Below are positions 46,170-46,447 of a stretch of 46,447 bases of DNA, piece after piece; position 1 is the stretch's first letter, and every line of letters starts with the position of its first letter. The stretch is from Branchiostoma floridae (Eukaryota; Chordata; Leptocardii; Amphioxiformes; Branchiostomatidae). The notes beneath the pieces are model-generated. The model had not been told where the DNA came from. It saw only the letters and a program-made list of their open reading frames with translations, and searched no databases. Both the position numbers and the translations under genes were made by a program. The stretch spans positions 757,491 through 803,937 of the forward strand of contig NC_049995.1 in NCBI RefSeq assembly GCF_000003815.2, read 5' to 3'.

Positions 46170-46447
46170 ACACATTCACAAACGTACACACGTACAAAGG
46201 CAAGCATACATACATAGACACAGACACAGAAAACACACGCAGACTCACAAAAACACACACGCAAAGAAACACACAATACGCACATACACATAAACATATA
46301 CACAACACATACACACACATACACACACATATGCAAACACACACATATGCAAACACACATATATACTCACATGCACACACACACACACATGTACACACAC
46401 ACACACATGCAAACAAACATATTTCTCACATGAACACACACACACAC
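46170..46447. repeat. CA-rich microsatellite running off the right edge
   Basis: Interrupted (CA)n with ATACA and GCAAACA variants. The minus-strand Cys/Val-rich frames here are repeat products. Confidence 0.92.

Noticed and set aside
46168-46445. Minus-strand Cys/Val-rich ORFs at the right edge
   Set aside because: Products of the CA-rich microsatellite, with overlapping frames of the same character.

Overview
This is animal nuclear DNA: coding sequence is split into small exons with canonical GT/AG borders, introns are large, and many transposon copies are present. The chordate-type multidomain protein, the density of small DNA transposons and non-LTR retroelements, and a tRNA-headed SINE fit an invertebrate deuterostome, most likely a lancelet (Branchiostoma). 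That assignment is inference and was not tested by any search.

Positions 376-35540 (+) hold the 3' part of one large gene. Its 5' end lies left of the window. I join 31 exons (5,360 nt, an open frame of 1,785 whole codons plus stop). In order they encode 19 sushi/CCP modules, a cysteine-rich region resembling the middle of SVEP1, an ephrin-receptor-like (GCC2/GCC3) module, four EGF modules (the last with only four cysteines), and a terminal C-type lectin domain. All CCP, ephrin-like, EGF and lectin exons are phase 1-1, so they can be duplicated or shuffled without breaking the frame. No transmembrane segment is seen, so the product is probably a large secreted or matrix protein able to bind glycans or adhere to surfaces. 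CCP 2 carries a mucin-like insert. CCPs 4 and 17-19 carry an extra cysteine pair.

The introns are crowded with mobile DNA. A 5.1-kb foldback element (3505-8623) with roughly 1.9-2.05-kb inverted arms fills almost all of one intron. Four related TTAA-flanked piggyBac-like non-autonomous elements lie near 12.0, 14.4, 18.6 and 33.6 kb, and a second TTAA family lies at 16.65 kb. There is also a 419-bp inverted-repeat MITE, a tRNA-derived SINE with a second partial tail, a tRNA-Asp-like relic and several LINE remnants.

Downstream of the gene, 37.4-38.7 kb is a GACAGA-rich composite minisatellite. From 39.1 to 42.4 kb there are decayed retroelements: an L1/Tx1-like reverse transcriptase (-), a GIY-YIG tail probably from a Penelope-like element (+), and two LINE 3' ends (-). 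Positions 42743-45081 (-) hold three terminal exons of a carbohydrate sulfotransferase gene, so the two genes are convergent; its upstream exons were not found. The right edge is a 22-bp minisatellite and a CA-rich microsatellite that runs off the window.
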